A DNA stretch of 64,000 nucleotides from Paenibacillus_V sp046244365 (GCF_046244365.1 NZ_CP176395.1:310001-374000), one strand, 5' to 3'. Numbered from the stretch's first letter, positions 38,710 through 47,160 are shown. Program-made: numbers and translations. The notes: generated from the sequence alone by a model not told the origin.

Positions 38710-39597
38710 ATGGAAGACAGTCATGGCTTAGCGAAGCTTGTCATCATTACCGGGATGTCTGGAGCGGGCAAAACGATCGCCGTACAAAGTCTCGAAGATT
38801 TGGGCTTTTTCTGCGTCGACAATTTGCCTCCCGTACTCATTCCGAAGTTTGCCGAGCTGATTGAGCAGTCTAACGGCAAGATCGGAAAAGTGGCGCTCGT
38901 GATCGATTTGCGCGGCAGGGAATTTTTTACGGCATTGACCGAGTCTCTTCGCTATCTGAACGAGCATTATACGCTGTCGTACGAAATATTGTTTCTGGAC
39001 GCTACCGATTCCGTATTGGTACAGCGTTATAAGGAGAGCAGGCGCAGGCATCCGCTGGCCAGCGACGGCGCCCCGCTCGAAGGCATCATTCAGGAGCGGA
39101 AGCTGCTGGAGGAGCTGAAGGGTCTGGCCACGCAGGCGATCGACACGAGCAATTTGAAGCCGGCGCAGCTCAAAGAAACGATTATTTCCCGGTTTACGAA
39201 CCTGGAATCCGTCGGCATCAACGTGAATGTCATCTCGTTCGGGTTTAAGTACGGCATTCCGATCGATGCCGATCTCATTTTTGACGTTCGGTTTTTGCCG
39301 AACCCTCATTACATCGATAACCTGCGTCCGAATACGGGGCAGGATCCGGATGTTTACGATTATGTGATGAAGTGGCCGGAAACGCAGGAGTTTTTAACGA
39401 AGCTGCTCGATATGCTGCATTTTCTGATTCCGCAGTATATGAAAGAAGGCAAAAGTCAGGTCGTCGTAGGCATCGGCTGCACGGGCGGGAAGCACAGATC
39501 CGTTGCCATAGCCGAGTATTTGGGCCGCGTGATCGGAAGCAGCGAGACGGAACGGGTCCGGGTGAGCCACCGGGATTCGGACCGCGATCGCCGATAA
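38710..39597 (+). CDS. rapZ: RNase adapter / nucleotide-binding protein RapZ
   Basis: A P-loop protein (YvcJ in B. subtilis) linked to RNA decay control and competence. It has 295 residues. Walker A is GMSGAGKT at residues 15-22, and the C-terminal domain has the conserved GIGCTGGKHRSVAIAEYL. It is 11 bases before yvcK and part of the rapZ-yvcK-whiA unit found throughout Bacillota. Confidence 0.95.
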   Translation: MEDSHGLAKLVIITGMSGAGKTIAVQSLEDLGFFCVDNLPPVLIPKFAELIEQSNGKIGKVALVIDLRGREFFTALTESLRYLNEHYTLSYEILFLDATDSVLVQRYKESRRRHPLASDGAPLEGIIQERKLLEELKGLATQAIDTSNLKPAQLKETIISRFTNLESVGINVNVISFGFKYGIPIDADLIFDVRFLPNPHYIDNLRPNTGQDPDVYDYVMKWPETQEFLTKLLDMLHFLIPQYMKEGKSQVVVGIGCTGGKHRSVAIAEYLGRVIGSSETERVRVSHRDSDRDRR

Positions 39598-39607
39598 GAG
39601 GTGAGGG

Positions 39608-40588
39608 ATGAGCACTGGGGAGAGGCAACCTCGTATTGTCGTTATCGGCGGAGGCACGGGATTATCGGTTATGCTGCGCGGCTTGAAGGAAAAACCGGTC
39701 GACATTACGGCGATCGTGACGGTTGCCGATGATGGAGGCAGTTCCGGCATATTGCGCACCGAGCTGCAAATGCCGCCGCCGGGCGATATACGCAGCGTAC
39801 TGATTGCTCTGGCCGACGTAGAACCGATGCTGTCCAAAATGCTGCAGCACCGTTTTCAAGCAGGGAACGGATTAGCGGGGCACAGCTTGGGCAACCTAAT
39901 TTTGGCAGCGATGAAGGAAATAACCGGAGACTTCGTGTCCGGCGTGCGCGAGCTCAGCCGCGTTCTGGCGGTTCGCGGACGGGTACTGCCGGCTTCCGTT
40001 CAGCCGCTTGTGTTAACGGCGCTGATGGAGGACGGCTCGGTCGTTGTGGGCGAGTCCAAAATTCCGCTGGCCGGCGGGCGCATTAAACGGGTGTCCATCG
40101 ATCCGCCGGATGCCAAGCCGCTGGACGAAGCGCTGGAAGCGATCGAGCAGGCGGACGCGATTTTGATGGGACCCGGCAGTCTGTACACCAGCATCATTCC
40201 GAATCTGCTCGTACCGGATATCGCTAAGAAGATCTTGGAGTCTACAGCGGTCAAACTGTTTATTTGCAACGTGATGACGCAGCCTGGAGAAACCGACGAT
40301 TACTCGGTCAGCGATCATCTGCAAGCGATTCACGAGCATATCGGCGTGCATCTGTTCGACTATGTCATTGTCAATAACGGGGAAATTCCTCCGCAGGTTC
40401 AGCTCAAATACGCGGAGAAGGGCGCCAAGGCGGTCCATCTCGACCTGGAGGAAGTGTCCCGGCGAGGCTATCAGGTGGTAGCGGATCGGCTCGTCCTGTT
40501 CCGTACGTATTTACGGCATGACGCCGCGCGGTTAAGCAATCATATTTACCAGCTAGTTGCAGACTGGATGGAAAAGGAAAAGAGGTGA
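39608..40588 (+). CDS. yvcK: Gluconeogenesis factor YvcK/MgfK
   Basis: A UDP-sugar binding protein needed for growth on gluconeogenic carbon and for cell-wall homeostasis in B. subtilis. It has 326 residues. VVIGGGTGLSVMLRGL opens the protein, DDGGSSGILR and LILAAM follow, and the GPGSLYTSIIPNLLV block is characteristic. It overlaps the whiA ribosome site at its stop. Confidence 0.95.
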   Translation: MSTGERQPRIVVIGGGTGLSVMLRGLKEKPVDITAIVTVADDGGSSGILRTELQMPPPGDIRSVLIALADVEPMLSKMLQHRFQAGNGLAGHSLGNLILAAMKEITGDFVSGVRELSRVLAVRGRVLPASVQPLVLTALMEDGSVVVGESKIPLAGGRIKRVSIDPPDAKPLDEALEAIEQADAILMGPGSLYTSIIPNLLVPDIAKKILESTAVKLFICNVMTQPGETDDYSVSDHLQAIHEHIGVHLFDYVIVNNGEIPPQVQLKYAEKGAKAVHLDLEEVSRRGYQVVADRLVLFRTYLRHDAARLSNHIYQLVADWMEKEKR

Positions 40589-40593
40589 GTGCG

Positions 40594-41523
40594 GTGTCCT
40601 TTGCGGCGCAAACCAAGAAAGAATTGACCCTAATCGAGACGGATGTATGCTGCGAGAAAGCGGAGCTGTCCGCGATGATCCGGATGAACGGCACGGTTCA
40701 ATTGACGAACCAGAAGGTCGTGCTCGATATTTCCACTGAAAACGCCGCAATCGCCCGCCGCATCTACTCCTTGATCAAGAAGAGGTTTCAGATCCATACC
40801 GAGCTTCTCGTTCGCAAAAAAATGCGCTTGAAAAAGAACAACGTATACATCGTCCGCGTCCCCAATCAGGTGCAGACGATTTTGGCGGATTTGTCGATCG
40901 TATCGGAAGGCTTTCAGTTCACGCCCGGCATCGAGAAGGGCATCATCCGAAACCCCTGCTGCAAACGTGCGTATTTACGAGGTGCGTTTATGGCCGGCGG
41001 TTCGGTAAACAATCCGGAGGGCTCCTCCTATCACCTGGAGATTGCCTCCATGTACGAGGAGCATTGCCAGGCGCTCGTTAAGCTGGCCAACCGGTTCGAT
41101 CTGAATGCGCGGTTCATCGAGCGGAAAAAGGGTTTTATTTTCTACATCAAGGAAGGCGAGAAAATCATCGAGTTTCTCAGCCTGATCGGGGCGCACCAGG
41201 CGCTGCTCCGCTTCGAGGACGTGCGGATCATGAAGGATATGCGCAACTCGGTCAACCGGATCGTCAATTGCGAAACGGCGAATTTGAACAAGACGATCGG
41301 CGCGGCGGTGAGGCAGATCGATAACATCCGGCTTTTGCAGAAGGAAGTCGGCCTTGAGAATTTGCCGGATAAGCTGCGCGAGGTTGCGGAGATTCGGCTG
41401 ATGCATCCCGATATCAATTTGAAGGAAGTCGGAGACCTGCTGAAGGGCTCGGTAAGCAAATCGGGCGTCAACCACAGGCTGCGCAAAATTGATGAAATGG
41501 CTGAAAGAGTGAGGAATTCGTAG
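40594..41523 (+). CDS. whiA: DNA-binding protein WhiA
   Basis: A LAGLIDADG-like domain fused to a C-terminal helix-turn-helix; it affects cell division and chromosome segregation in Bacillus and sporulation in Streptomyces. It has 309 residues. The start is GTG at 40594, giving MSFAAQTKKEL, which matches relatives, with AGAGGTG 6 bases upstream. The GTG at 40585 overlaps that site. The C-terminal HPDINLKEVGDLLKGSVSKS is the DNA-binding part. Confidence 0.95.
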   Translation: MSFAAQTKKELTLIETDVCCEKAELSAMIRMNGTVQLTNQKVVLDISTENAAIARRIYSLIKKRFQIHTELLVRKKMRLKKNNVYIVRVPNQVQTILADLSIVSEGFQFTPGIEKGIIRNPCCKRAYLRGAFMAGGSVNNPEGSSYHLEIASMYEEHCQALVKLANRFDLNARFIERKKGFIFYIKEGEKIIEFLSLIGAHQALLRFEDVRIMKDMRNSVNRIVNCETANLNKTIGAAVRQIDNIRLLQKEVGLENLPDKLREVAEIRLMHPDINLKEVGDLLKGSVSKSGVNHRLRKIDEMAERVRNS

Positions 41524-41666
41524 CTTTTCGAAGGATTCGACCATCGGTTCATTGGAACTAGTGTACAGACGCAAAAAATGTTATAATGGTGGAAAAACAT
41601 CATCTTAGGCCCGTTCCGTCATCTGACATAATGGACTCGTAAACAAGTTTTAGGGGGTATAGGTTC

Positions 41667-41936
41667 ATGTCGAAACGACCCGTAGTCGTCAAGTTAAAAA
41701 CAGGATTGCATGCGAGACCTGCAGCTTTGTTCGTTCAAGAAGCCAACAAGTTTTCTTCCGAAATTTTTGTTGAGAAGGACGACAAGAAAGTAAATGCCAA
41801 GAGCATCATGGGCATTATGAGTCTCGCGATCAGCACCGGCACTGAAGTATACATAAGTGCGGAGGGCACGGACGCAGAACAGGCTGTAAACGCTTTAGTT
41901 TCCTTGGTTAGCAAAGAAGAGCTGGAAAACCAATAA
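41667..41936 (+). CDS. HPr-like phosphocarrier protein at the crh locus
   Basis: An 89-residue HPr-fold protein. The regulatory Ser46 is present in NAKSIMGIM. Position 15 is His, in KTGLHARPAA, whereas B. subtilis Crh at the same locus has Gln15. It could therefore accept phosphate from enzyme I and act as a true PTS HPr, besides serving as an HprK substrate for CcpA control. A TATAAT lies 80 bases upstream. Whether the genome has another ptsH cannot be told from the window. Confidence 0.92.
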   Translation: MSKRPVVVKLKTGLHARPAALFVQEANKFSSEIFVEKDDKKVNAKSIMGIMSLAISTGTEVYISAEGTDAEQAVNALVSLVSKEELENQ

Positions 41937-41963
41937 GCGTGTGGCCATTCATGAACGAATACG

Positions 41964-42017
41964 CAACCTTTTCTATTCTCCCGCGTCTAAGACATGGGGG
42001 AAACGGAGAAGGTTTTT
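41964..42017 (+). terminator. Probable terminator after the HPr-like gene
   Basis: AACCTT and AAGGTT arms with a partly paired long loop, followed by TTTTTT. The stem is imperfect. Confidence 0.5.
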
Positions 42018-42052
42018 TCGTTTGGCCCGGATAGAGACATATAAAATTGCGT

Positions 42053-42143
42053 GTTCAAAAAGTCGGCTTATCAGCACCGAGAAGGTTGCGTGAGATTATG
42101 CGCTTCTCGATATTCTTCGTGATCATAAGGTGGCTTTTTGAAC
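42053..42143. repeat. Small foldback element, copy A
   Basis: Perfect 10-base terminal inverted repeats GTTCAAAAAG and CTTTTTGAAC bound 91 bases. The inner block TTCGTGATCATAAGGTGGC shares 20 of 23 bases (with TTTT) with the block at 36548. No transposase is nearby. Confidence 0.65.
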
Positions 42144-42172
42144 AACAGTAAAAGAAGGAGCAGGAGAAAACC

Positions 42173-43960
42173 ATGAAGAGGAACAGATGGCTGGCCGTAT
42201 TGCTGACTGCCGGTGTATTGGCGCTGGGCGGCGTCCCGCATGCGCAAGCCGTATCGACGACAACGACGCAAATTGCACTCGATCTGGACAAACAGGAGGC
42301 GATCGTGAACGGCAAGACCGTTCCGCTCGACGCATCTCCGAAATTGATGGGGGATAATAGCATATACATACCGCTTAAAGCGGTGGCAACGCTTTTCGAT
42401 GTGAAGGTGGAATGGAACGGGCAAACGAATAAAGTCGAGATGTCGCTGCCGCGCGTGAAGGTGCAATTCGACCTCGTGAACAAGCAGGTGGCGATCAACA
42501 GCGTACAAACGGCGTTCGAAACGATCGCGGCGATGGACGGCGACAGGCTGATGGTCAAGCTAAGCTGGTTCGCCGACTTTATCGGAGCGAAGCAGGAAAT
42601 CGATCCGGTCAGCAAGCAAATCAAGCTGGTTTACGTCCAGCAGCCGGACGATCTGTACAACGAGGGCAGTGACACGAATTCGCCGGTTGCCAAGTTTACG
42701 TTCGGCAAAGCCTCTTACCGGCTGGGCGAGCCGATCAAATATGTGGATTTGAGCTATGACCCGGATGCGGAAGGGATTGCGAAATACGACTGGAAAGGCA
42801 AGAAAGATGCGTTCTTCTCGCCGGGGAAATACCCGATTACCCTCAAGGTAACGGACTCCAAAGGTCATGTAAGCAAAGAATATACCCGCTATATTACAAT
42901 CGATAACATTCCGTATTTGGATGAGTTTTCTTATAAAATGTACAATTCCGAACCGGGCACTAGGATCAGCCTGAAGGACAGTAGCGGAAAAGTGGACTGG
43001 AGCCTGATTTGGGCGAAGTTTCAAAACCTCCCGATCGTACCGACCAAGGTAACGGAAGACCGCTCCCGCACTCTGATCGTAAGCGATAGCCCGGAGACGT
43101 TTACGGAGAAGGGCATCCTGTACCGCGAGAAAGTGAACGGCAAAGCGCGGCTGTACGCCGACCATGTGAACGGGACGACGGAAAACATCCAGTTCGTCAT
43201 CATGGCCAAAAACGTATCGGGCAAATCGGTAACGGTCAAAACGACGAATAAGGGCGAAGTGTATCCGTCGATTTACGCCAACCTGATCGGACATGAGGCT
43301 TCCGTCGATTTTATGCTGAACGATCCGGTCGACAAAGGACCTCTCGTCATCCCGCCGGGACAAAGCTATGTATACTCCATGATGCCGGACTTCTATCCGG
43401 GACAGGGCGTCAATCTGTTCTATGACATCGAATCGGACGGCGAAGTGGAATTTTCGTTCGTGGTCATGTCGAAGGTATCGACCCCTTCCGAAGCGGCGCT
43501 CTCGCTGCTGAAGGAGCTCGACTTCAACGGTCACGTTCGCGGGACTTTCCCGGTAGCGGAGAAGACTTGGAATCTTGATCTAAGCAGCTTCAAGACGACT
43601 TCCCGGATCACGGTAGGCGACGGCGAGGTTGACCCGTTCGATAAGGGCTATGACAGGCAGCGCAAGCAAGCTGTACTCAATGAGGGCAACTACGGGATGA
43701 TGTACAAAATTCATGCCGATAAGCCTCGCAAAATGGCCATTCTGCTGTTCTCGAAAGGCGGACCGTTCAAGGGGCCGTTCAAAATCAACGGCGAATTCGT
43801 GATGGCGCCGCCGTCGGGCGTCATTCAAGCGTTCGAGGAAGTCCAAATGCTTGCGCGTACGACGGGCGAAGAGGAGTCGCTGGACATCGAGTTTACGCCG
43901 CCGGCCGGCTCGGCGTTCCCGATCGATATTGTGTTCTATCCGCTTGAGGATTTGAAGTAG
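42173..43960 (+). CDS. Secreted protein with copper-amine-oxidase-like N-terminal (stalk) domain
   Basis: A 595-residue exported protein. A signal peptide (positively charged MKRNR, hydrophobic core, likely cleavage after AQA at residue 26) is followed by a stalk domain of the copper amine oxidase N-terminal type at about 34-155 (NGKTVPLDASPKL, YIPLKAVATLF, VEWNGQTNKVEM). A PKD-like region follows near 175-245, then a region I cannot assign. The stalk domain is common in Paenibacillaceae surface proteins and does not imply amine oxidase activity. GAAGGAG lies upstream of the ATG. It lies between two foldback repeats. Confidence 0.8.
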   Translation: MKRNRWLAVLLTAGVLALGGVPHAQAVSTTTTQIALDLDKQEAIVNGKTVPLDASPKLMGDNSIYIPLKAVATLFDVKVEWNGQTNKVEMSLPRVKVQFDLVNKQVAINSVQTAFETIAAMDGDRLMVKLSWFADFIGAKQEIDPVSKQIKLVYVQQPDDLYNEGSDTNSPVAKFTFGKASYRLGEPIKYVDLSYDPDAEGIAKYDWKGKKDAFFSPGKYPITLKVTDSKGHVSKEYTRYITIDNIPYLDEFSYKMYNSEPGTRISLKDSSGKVDWSLIWAKFQNLPIVPTKVTEDRSRTLIVSDSPETFTEKGILYREKVNGKARLYADHVNGTTENIQFVIMAKNVSGKSVTVKTTNKGEVYPSIYANLIGHEASVDFMLNDPVDKGPLVIPPGQSYVYSMMPDFYPGQGVNLFYDIESDGEVEFSFVVMSKVSTPSEAALSLLKELDFNGHVRGTFPVAEKTWNLDLSSFKTTSRITVGDGEVDPFDKGYDRQRKQAVLNEGNYGMMYKIHADKPRKMAILLFSKGGPFKGPFKINGEFVMAPPSGVIQAFEEVQMLARTTGEEESLDIEFTPPAGSAFPIDIVFYPLEDLK

Positions 43961-43965
43961 GGGAG

Positions 43966-44171
43966 AAGGCCGCTGAGGCTTAACAAAAAGTGGAGCAGCA
44001 TCATGCACAGGGAAGGGGGATATACCTCCAGGCCACTCTTGAAATCGTGAAATTTGTGATTGTATTATGTTGTAATTTCACGATTTCAAAGGCGGCACGT
44101 AAACTCTTACGGCATATCCCCCTTCCCTTTTGCGCTCTGCTCCAGTTGGACTGTCAAGCCTCAGCGGCCTT
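43966..44171. repeat. 206-bp imperfect foldback
   Basis: Perfect 16-base ends AAGGCCGCTGAGGCTT and AAGCCTCAGCGGCCTT. Inside, TGGAGCAG pairs with CTGCTCCA, GGGAAGGGGGATAT with ATATCCCCCTTCCC, and TTGAAATCGTGAAATT with AATTTCACGATTTCAA around a loop of 18 bases. The whole gap between the stalk-domain gene and the clpP terminator folds on itself. Confidence 0.9.
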
Positions 44172-44187
44172 TGGAGTAGAAAAAAAA

Positions 44188-44233
44188 TAGCCCTCGTTAC
44201 GCAGCCTGATGGCAGGCCGCGTAACGAGGGCTA
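44188..44233 (-). terminator. Terminator of clpP
   Basis: TAGCCCTCGTTACGC and GCGTAACGAGGGCTA form a perfect 15-bp stem. On the minus strand it is followed by eight T residues. Confidence 0.93.
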
Positions 44234-44247
44234 CTTGGTTGTGCGGG

Positions 44248-44829
44248 TTAGACGGATGTGATGACTTTGTCGACGATGCCGTATTCTTGGGCTTCGGCGG
44301 CGCTCATGAAATAATCGCGGTCGGTGTCTTTCTCGATGCGGCTAAGCGGCTGGCCGGTACGCTCGGCCAGGATGCCGTTCAAATGATCGCGCATTTTGAT
44401 GATGCGCTTAGCGCGGATCTCGATATCGCTCGCTTGCCCTTCGGCACCGCCGAGCGGCTGATGAATCATGACTTCGCTGTTCGGCAGCGCGTAACGCTTG
44501 CCTTTGGCGCCCGCGGTCAACAGGAACGCGCCCATCGATGCGGCCATGCCTACGCAGATCGTCGAAACGTCCGGTTTAATGAATTGCATCGTATCGTAAA
44601 TCGCCATCCCGGCCGTAATCGAACCGCCTGGGCTGTTGATGTAAATGCTGATGTCTTTGTCCGAATCTTGCGCGGCCAGAAACAGCAGCTGGGCAATGAT
44701 CGCATTGCTCACTACATCGTTAATCGGGCTCCCGAGGAAAATGATGCGGTCCTTCAGCAGGCGGGAATAAATATCGTAGCCGCGCTCGCCGCGACCGTCC
44801 TGTTCAACTACCATTGGGATAAAACTCAT
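44248..44829 (-). CDS. clpP: ATP-dependent Clp protease proteolytic subunit
   Basis: Serine peptidase of the ClpCP/ClpXP machines for protein quality control. It has 193 residues from the ATG with AAGGAGG 9 bases upstream; the longer frame upstream is not used. The catalytic triad is Ser98 in GMAASMG, His123 in MIHQPLGG and Asp172. Promoter and CtsR operator lie directly upstream, and a strong terminator follows, so it is a single-gene unit. Confidence 0.97.
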   Translation of the reverse strand: MSFIPMVVEQDGRGERGYDIYSRLLKDRIIFLGSPINDVVSNAIIAQLLFLAAQDSDKDISIYINSPGGSITAGMAIYDTMQFIKPDVSTICVGMAASMGAFLLTAGAKGKRYALPNSEVMIHQPLGGAEGQASDIEIRAKRIIKMRDHLNGILAERTGQPLSRIEKDTDRDYFMSAAEAQEYGIVDKVITSV

Positions 44830-44863
44830 CGGTGACATCCTCCTTGTAAGTTCGGATACGATC

Positions 44864-44892
44864 ATCATAGCGGAAATTTTCGAAAAGGTCAA
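44864..44892 (-). promoter_or_regulatory. clpP promoter
   Basis: Read on the minus strand, TTGACC (44892-44887), a 17-base spacer and TATGAT (44869-44864). It is about 35 bases upstream of the clpP ATG. Confidence 0.85.
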
Positions 44893-44903
44893 GAAAGGTC
44901 AAA
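44887..44903. promoter_or_regulatory. CtsR operator overlapping the clpP -35
   Basis: GGTCAAGAAAGGTCAAA matches the known CtsR direct-repeat heptad operator (RGTCAAANANRGTCAAA) at all but one fixed position. It covers the -35, so repression of clpP by CtsR and release on heat stress are expected. Confidence 0.85.
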
Positions 44904-44974
44904 TTATTGAAATTAAAAAACCAGCAATTCGCTGGCTATCGTCAAAATTGTGGGTTTAGCATGCAAGGTTGTTA

Positions 44975-45049
44975 TGGCGCACCCGCGAGGAATCGAACCT
45001 CGATCTCAGGCTCCGGAGGCCTACGTCATATCCATTGGACCACGGGTGC
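44975..45049 (-). tRNA. tRNA-Arg (CCG)
   Basis: A 75-base cloverleaf on the minus strand, anticodon CCG, acceptor GCACCCG/CGGGTGC with encoded CCA. Confidence 0.94.
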
Positions 45050-45159
45050 ACATGCATATCGGCTTGTTTTGAGCAAGCAAGAGTTATTATAGGATAATCG
45101 GAGGCAAAAAGCAAGCTTCTTTTAAAATGTCAGAAAGTTTATCCTCCGCTGATTGTTCC

Positions 45160-45207
45160 ATTTCTCGGTAAACGCGCCGTCAAAAGACGGTGAAGCCGTT
45201 TATCCTT
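45160..45207 (+). repeat. Dispersed structured element, copy 2 (three-way junction)
   Basis: Second copy of the element at 8353. GGTAAAC and GTTTATCC outer arms are kept. The first inner hairpin is CCGTC-AAAA-GACGG instead of GTCC/GGAC, and the second is GGT-GAA-GCC. The pairing is kept while the bases change. Confidence 0.7.
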
Positions 45208-45287
45208 GGCCGGCACGATTCCTTACGCATGCGGCGAAAGCGCAAACCGGATCGGCCTTCGCTTTCGCCCGCCTAACGGTACTCCTG

Positions 45288-46127
45288 CTATCCTTGGGAG
45301 CGTGCATACACTTGTGCACTTGGCACGATCCTAAGCGGCTCCCGAAGGGCGTCCAGCTTCTCTTGCCCGGTAATAAGCCCGAGCTCGACCATTCGCTCGA
45401 GAACAAGCTTTTGCCGCTCTAGCGCCTTATCCGGAAACTTCACCGGCGAGTAATACTCCGGCGCTTTCGGAAGAGCGGCAAGGATGGCTGCTTCATGCAA
45501 ACCGATTGTCGGCTTGCCGGCGTCTCCGGCAGCACGAATCGTTTTGCCGAAATAATAGTCTGCCGCGTTGTCCAACCCGTAGATGCCGTGTCCGAAGTAT
45601 ATCGAACCGAGATACAGCTCCAGGAGCTGCTCTTTCGTATACTGACGCTCCAGGCTGACGGCGATGGCGATTTCCTTCAGCTTGCGGCTGTACGTTTTGT
45701 CCTGCGTCAGGAACAGATTGCGCGCGAGCTGCATCGTAATGGTGCTCCCGCCTTGCGCTTTGCCGCCTTCCCTCAGATCGACCCAAAGGGCGCGTGCTAA
45801 CGAACGGAAATCTACGCCTTCATGGGACTGGAAGCGATGGTCCTCGACGGCCACGAACGCATTGGCGATATACGCGGGCATTTCCGTTATAGGAACAGTC
45901 CGGCTTCCGTCGTTTGCGGCCGAAGAAAGCGCGGGCAGCTTTTTATCGCCTATCAGCATTTGTCCGGCTGCAAGCAAACCGGCCCAGCCTGCTGCAAACA
46001 GAAAGGCGGCGGCCAGAAGGAGAAGCGTCAGCCTTTTAAGGAAGAGGAACGGCCGGTTATTCTTTTTCTTGGGGACGGCAGGACGGGTGTGGGCGTGTCC
46101 CGCCTTTGTCGCTGCTGCGATATGCAT
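45288..46127 (-). CDS. Monofunctional biosynthetic peptidoglycan transglycosylase (GT51)
   Basis: Polymerises glycan chains from lipid II at the membrane. It has 279 residues from the ATG with AAGGAGGCG upstream. A basic N-terminus and one membrane helix (about 27-53) are followed by the GT51 domain: AFVAVEDHRFQSHEGVD with catalytic Glu95, GGSTITMQLARNLFL and the KEIAIAVSLERQYTKEQLLE block. There is no penicillin-binding transpeptidase domain, so it resembles MtgA or a shortened class A PBP. The preceding small gene ends inside its ribosome site. Confidence 0.9.
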   Translation of the reverse strand: MHIAAATKAGHAHTRPAVPKKKNNRPFLFLKRLTLLLLAAAFLFAAGWAGLLAAGQMLIGDKKLPALSSAANDGSRTVPITEMPAYIANAFVAVEDHRFQSHEGVDFRSLARALWVDLREGGKAQGGSTITMQLARNLFLTQDKTYSRKLKEIAIAVSLERQYTKEQLLELYLGSIYFGHGIYGLDNAADYYFGKTIRAAGDAGKPTIGLHEAAILAALPKAPEYYSPVKFPDKALERQKLVLERMVELGLITGQEKLDALREPLRIVPSAQVYARSQG

Positions 46128-46140
46128 GTCCTTCGCCTCC

Positions 46141-46272
46141 TTATAGGGTAAAGTGCTTCTTCTCGGGAGCGTTCGTTTGTTGAACGAATGAGGATTTGGA
46201 GCCGAGCATGGCGATGGATAGAGCAATACGGAACGTTTCGCGAATCGTCGCGGTAACGGATGATGTATTCAT
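46141..46272 (-). CDS. Small protein (43 residues) upstream of and coupled to the transglycosylase
   Basis: A short open frame on the minus strand beginning MNTSSVTATIRETFRIALS and ending EKKHFTL. AGGAGG sits exactly 8 bases before the ATG, an ideal ribosome site. Its TAA merges with the AAGGAGG of the transglycosylase gene 14 bases before that gene's ATG, so translation is probably coupled. The middle (about 14-24, FRIALSIAMLG) is hydrophobic, but too short to be a certain membrane helix. I do not recognise it. It may be a leader peptide or a small partner of the transglycosylase. Confidence 0.65.
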   Translation of the reverse strand: MNTSSVTATIRETFRIALSIAMLGSKSSFVQQTNAPEKKHFTL

Positions 46273-46623
46273 AAGAGTAACCTCCTGAAATATGAAGTGG
46301 TAATGAAATTGCTATGCTACTAGCGTAAAGCATCTGCGTAACCCGGCGAAACAGCCGCCGGTTCGGTTTCGTGCTGGACTTAAGTCCGGCAGGCCTGCTT
46401 CCGCTGACCGCGTTCCGTGCCGGCTGAGCGCCGGTATGGAGCAACTTGATAGCTTTATCTTACTTGCGAGGGGCGCAAATCGACATCGATTTGGCTTTCG
46501 GAAGGCTTACACTTTTGTAAGGATTCGGGTGATCCGGTCATCTTAGAAGGGGAATGCTGGAAGAACGGCTGCCGGACGGCTATAATGGGGGTATTGGAAT
46601 AAACAAGAATCGAGGTCGTTCGG
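46273..46623. other. Divergent intergenic region
   Basis: Separates the minus-strand small gene from the PCYCGC gene. TATAAT at 46581-46586 may be the -10 for the PCYCGC gene, without a clear -35. No other gene is supported. Confidence 0.5.
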
Positions 46624-47118
46624 ATGTCGATAAGAAAACTGGCCGTCGCTCAGCTGGGACTTGCCCTTGCATTAGGCTTGTCCGCCTGCGGCGCAGCCAA
46701 ACAAGAGGCTTCCACCGCACATGCCCAGCATAAACTGCCGAATGGAGACCTGCAGGAGCAAACGGCTTCCGCAGACAAGCTGCCGAAATTTCTGGACGGA
46801 CAAAAAGAGCCCATCGTTGCAGCATATAAAATAGCGGCGAAAAACACCGATTTGCTGAAATGGATTCCGTGCTATTGCGGCTGCGGGGAAAGCGCGAATC
46901 ATAAGAGCAATCAAAATTGCTTCGTGAAGGAAACTTTGCAAGACGGCTCGATCGTTTGGGACGATCATGGCACGCGCTGCAACGTATGCATCAACATTGC
47001 CGTTACGGCGGTCAAAATGAAAGAAGACGGAAAGTCGGTCAAAGAGATCCGCACGTATATCGATCAAACGTACAGCAAGGGCTATGCGGCGCCTACGAAA
47101 ACGCAAATGCCTTCTTAG
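46624..47118 (+). CDS. PCYCGC-motif lipoprotein
   Basis: A 164-residue lipoprotein. The signal peptide ends in a lipobox LSAC with lipid-carrying Cys22. The family motif PCYCGC is at residues 82-87, and further cysteines are at 99, 119 and 122 (HGTRCNVC), a pattern that suggests metal or haem binding or redox chemistry. The family is widespread in Bacillaceae and not well characterised. GAGGTCG lies upstream of the ATG. Confidence 0.9.
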   Translation: MSIRKLAVAQLGLALALGLSACGAAKQEASTAHAQHKLPNGDLQEQTASADKLPKFLDGQKEPIVAAYKIAAKNTDLLKWIPCYCGCGESANHKSNQNCFVKETLQDGSIVWDDHGTRCNVCINIAVTAVKMKEDGKSVKEIRTYIDQTYSKGYAAPTKTQMPS

Positions 47119-47131
47119 CAGGTCCTTCTCC

Positions 47132-47160
47132 AAACTGTCGTCGGTAGACGGCAGTTTTTT
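47132..47160 (+). terminator. Terminator of the PCYCGC lipoprotein gene
   Basis: AAACTGTCGTC-GGTA-GACGGCAGTTT, 11 bp with one G-U, then TTT. Confidence 0.92.

Noticed and set aside
36388..38724. Very long minus-strand open frame (778 codons)
   Set aside because: It is antisense to trxB and glcK and reflects codon bias in GC-rich genes; the protein is His/Arg-rich without motifs.
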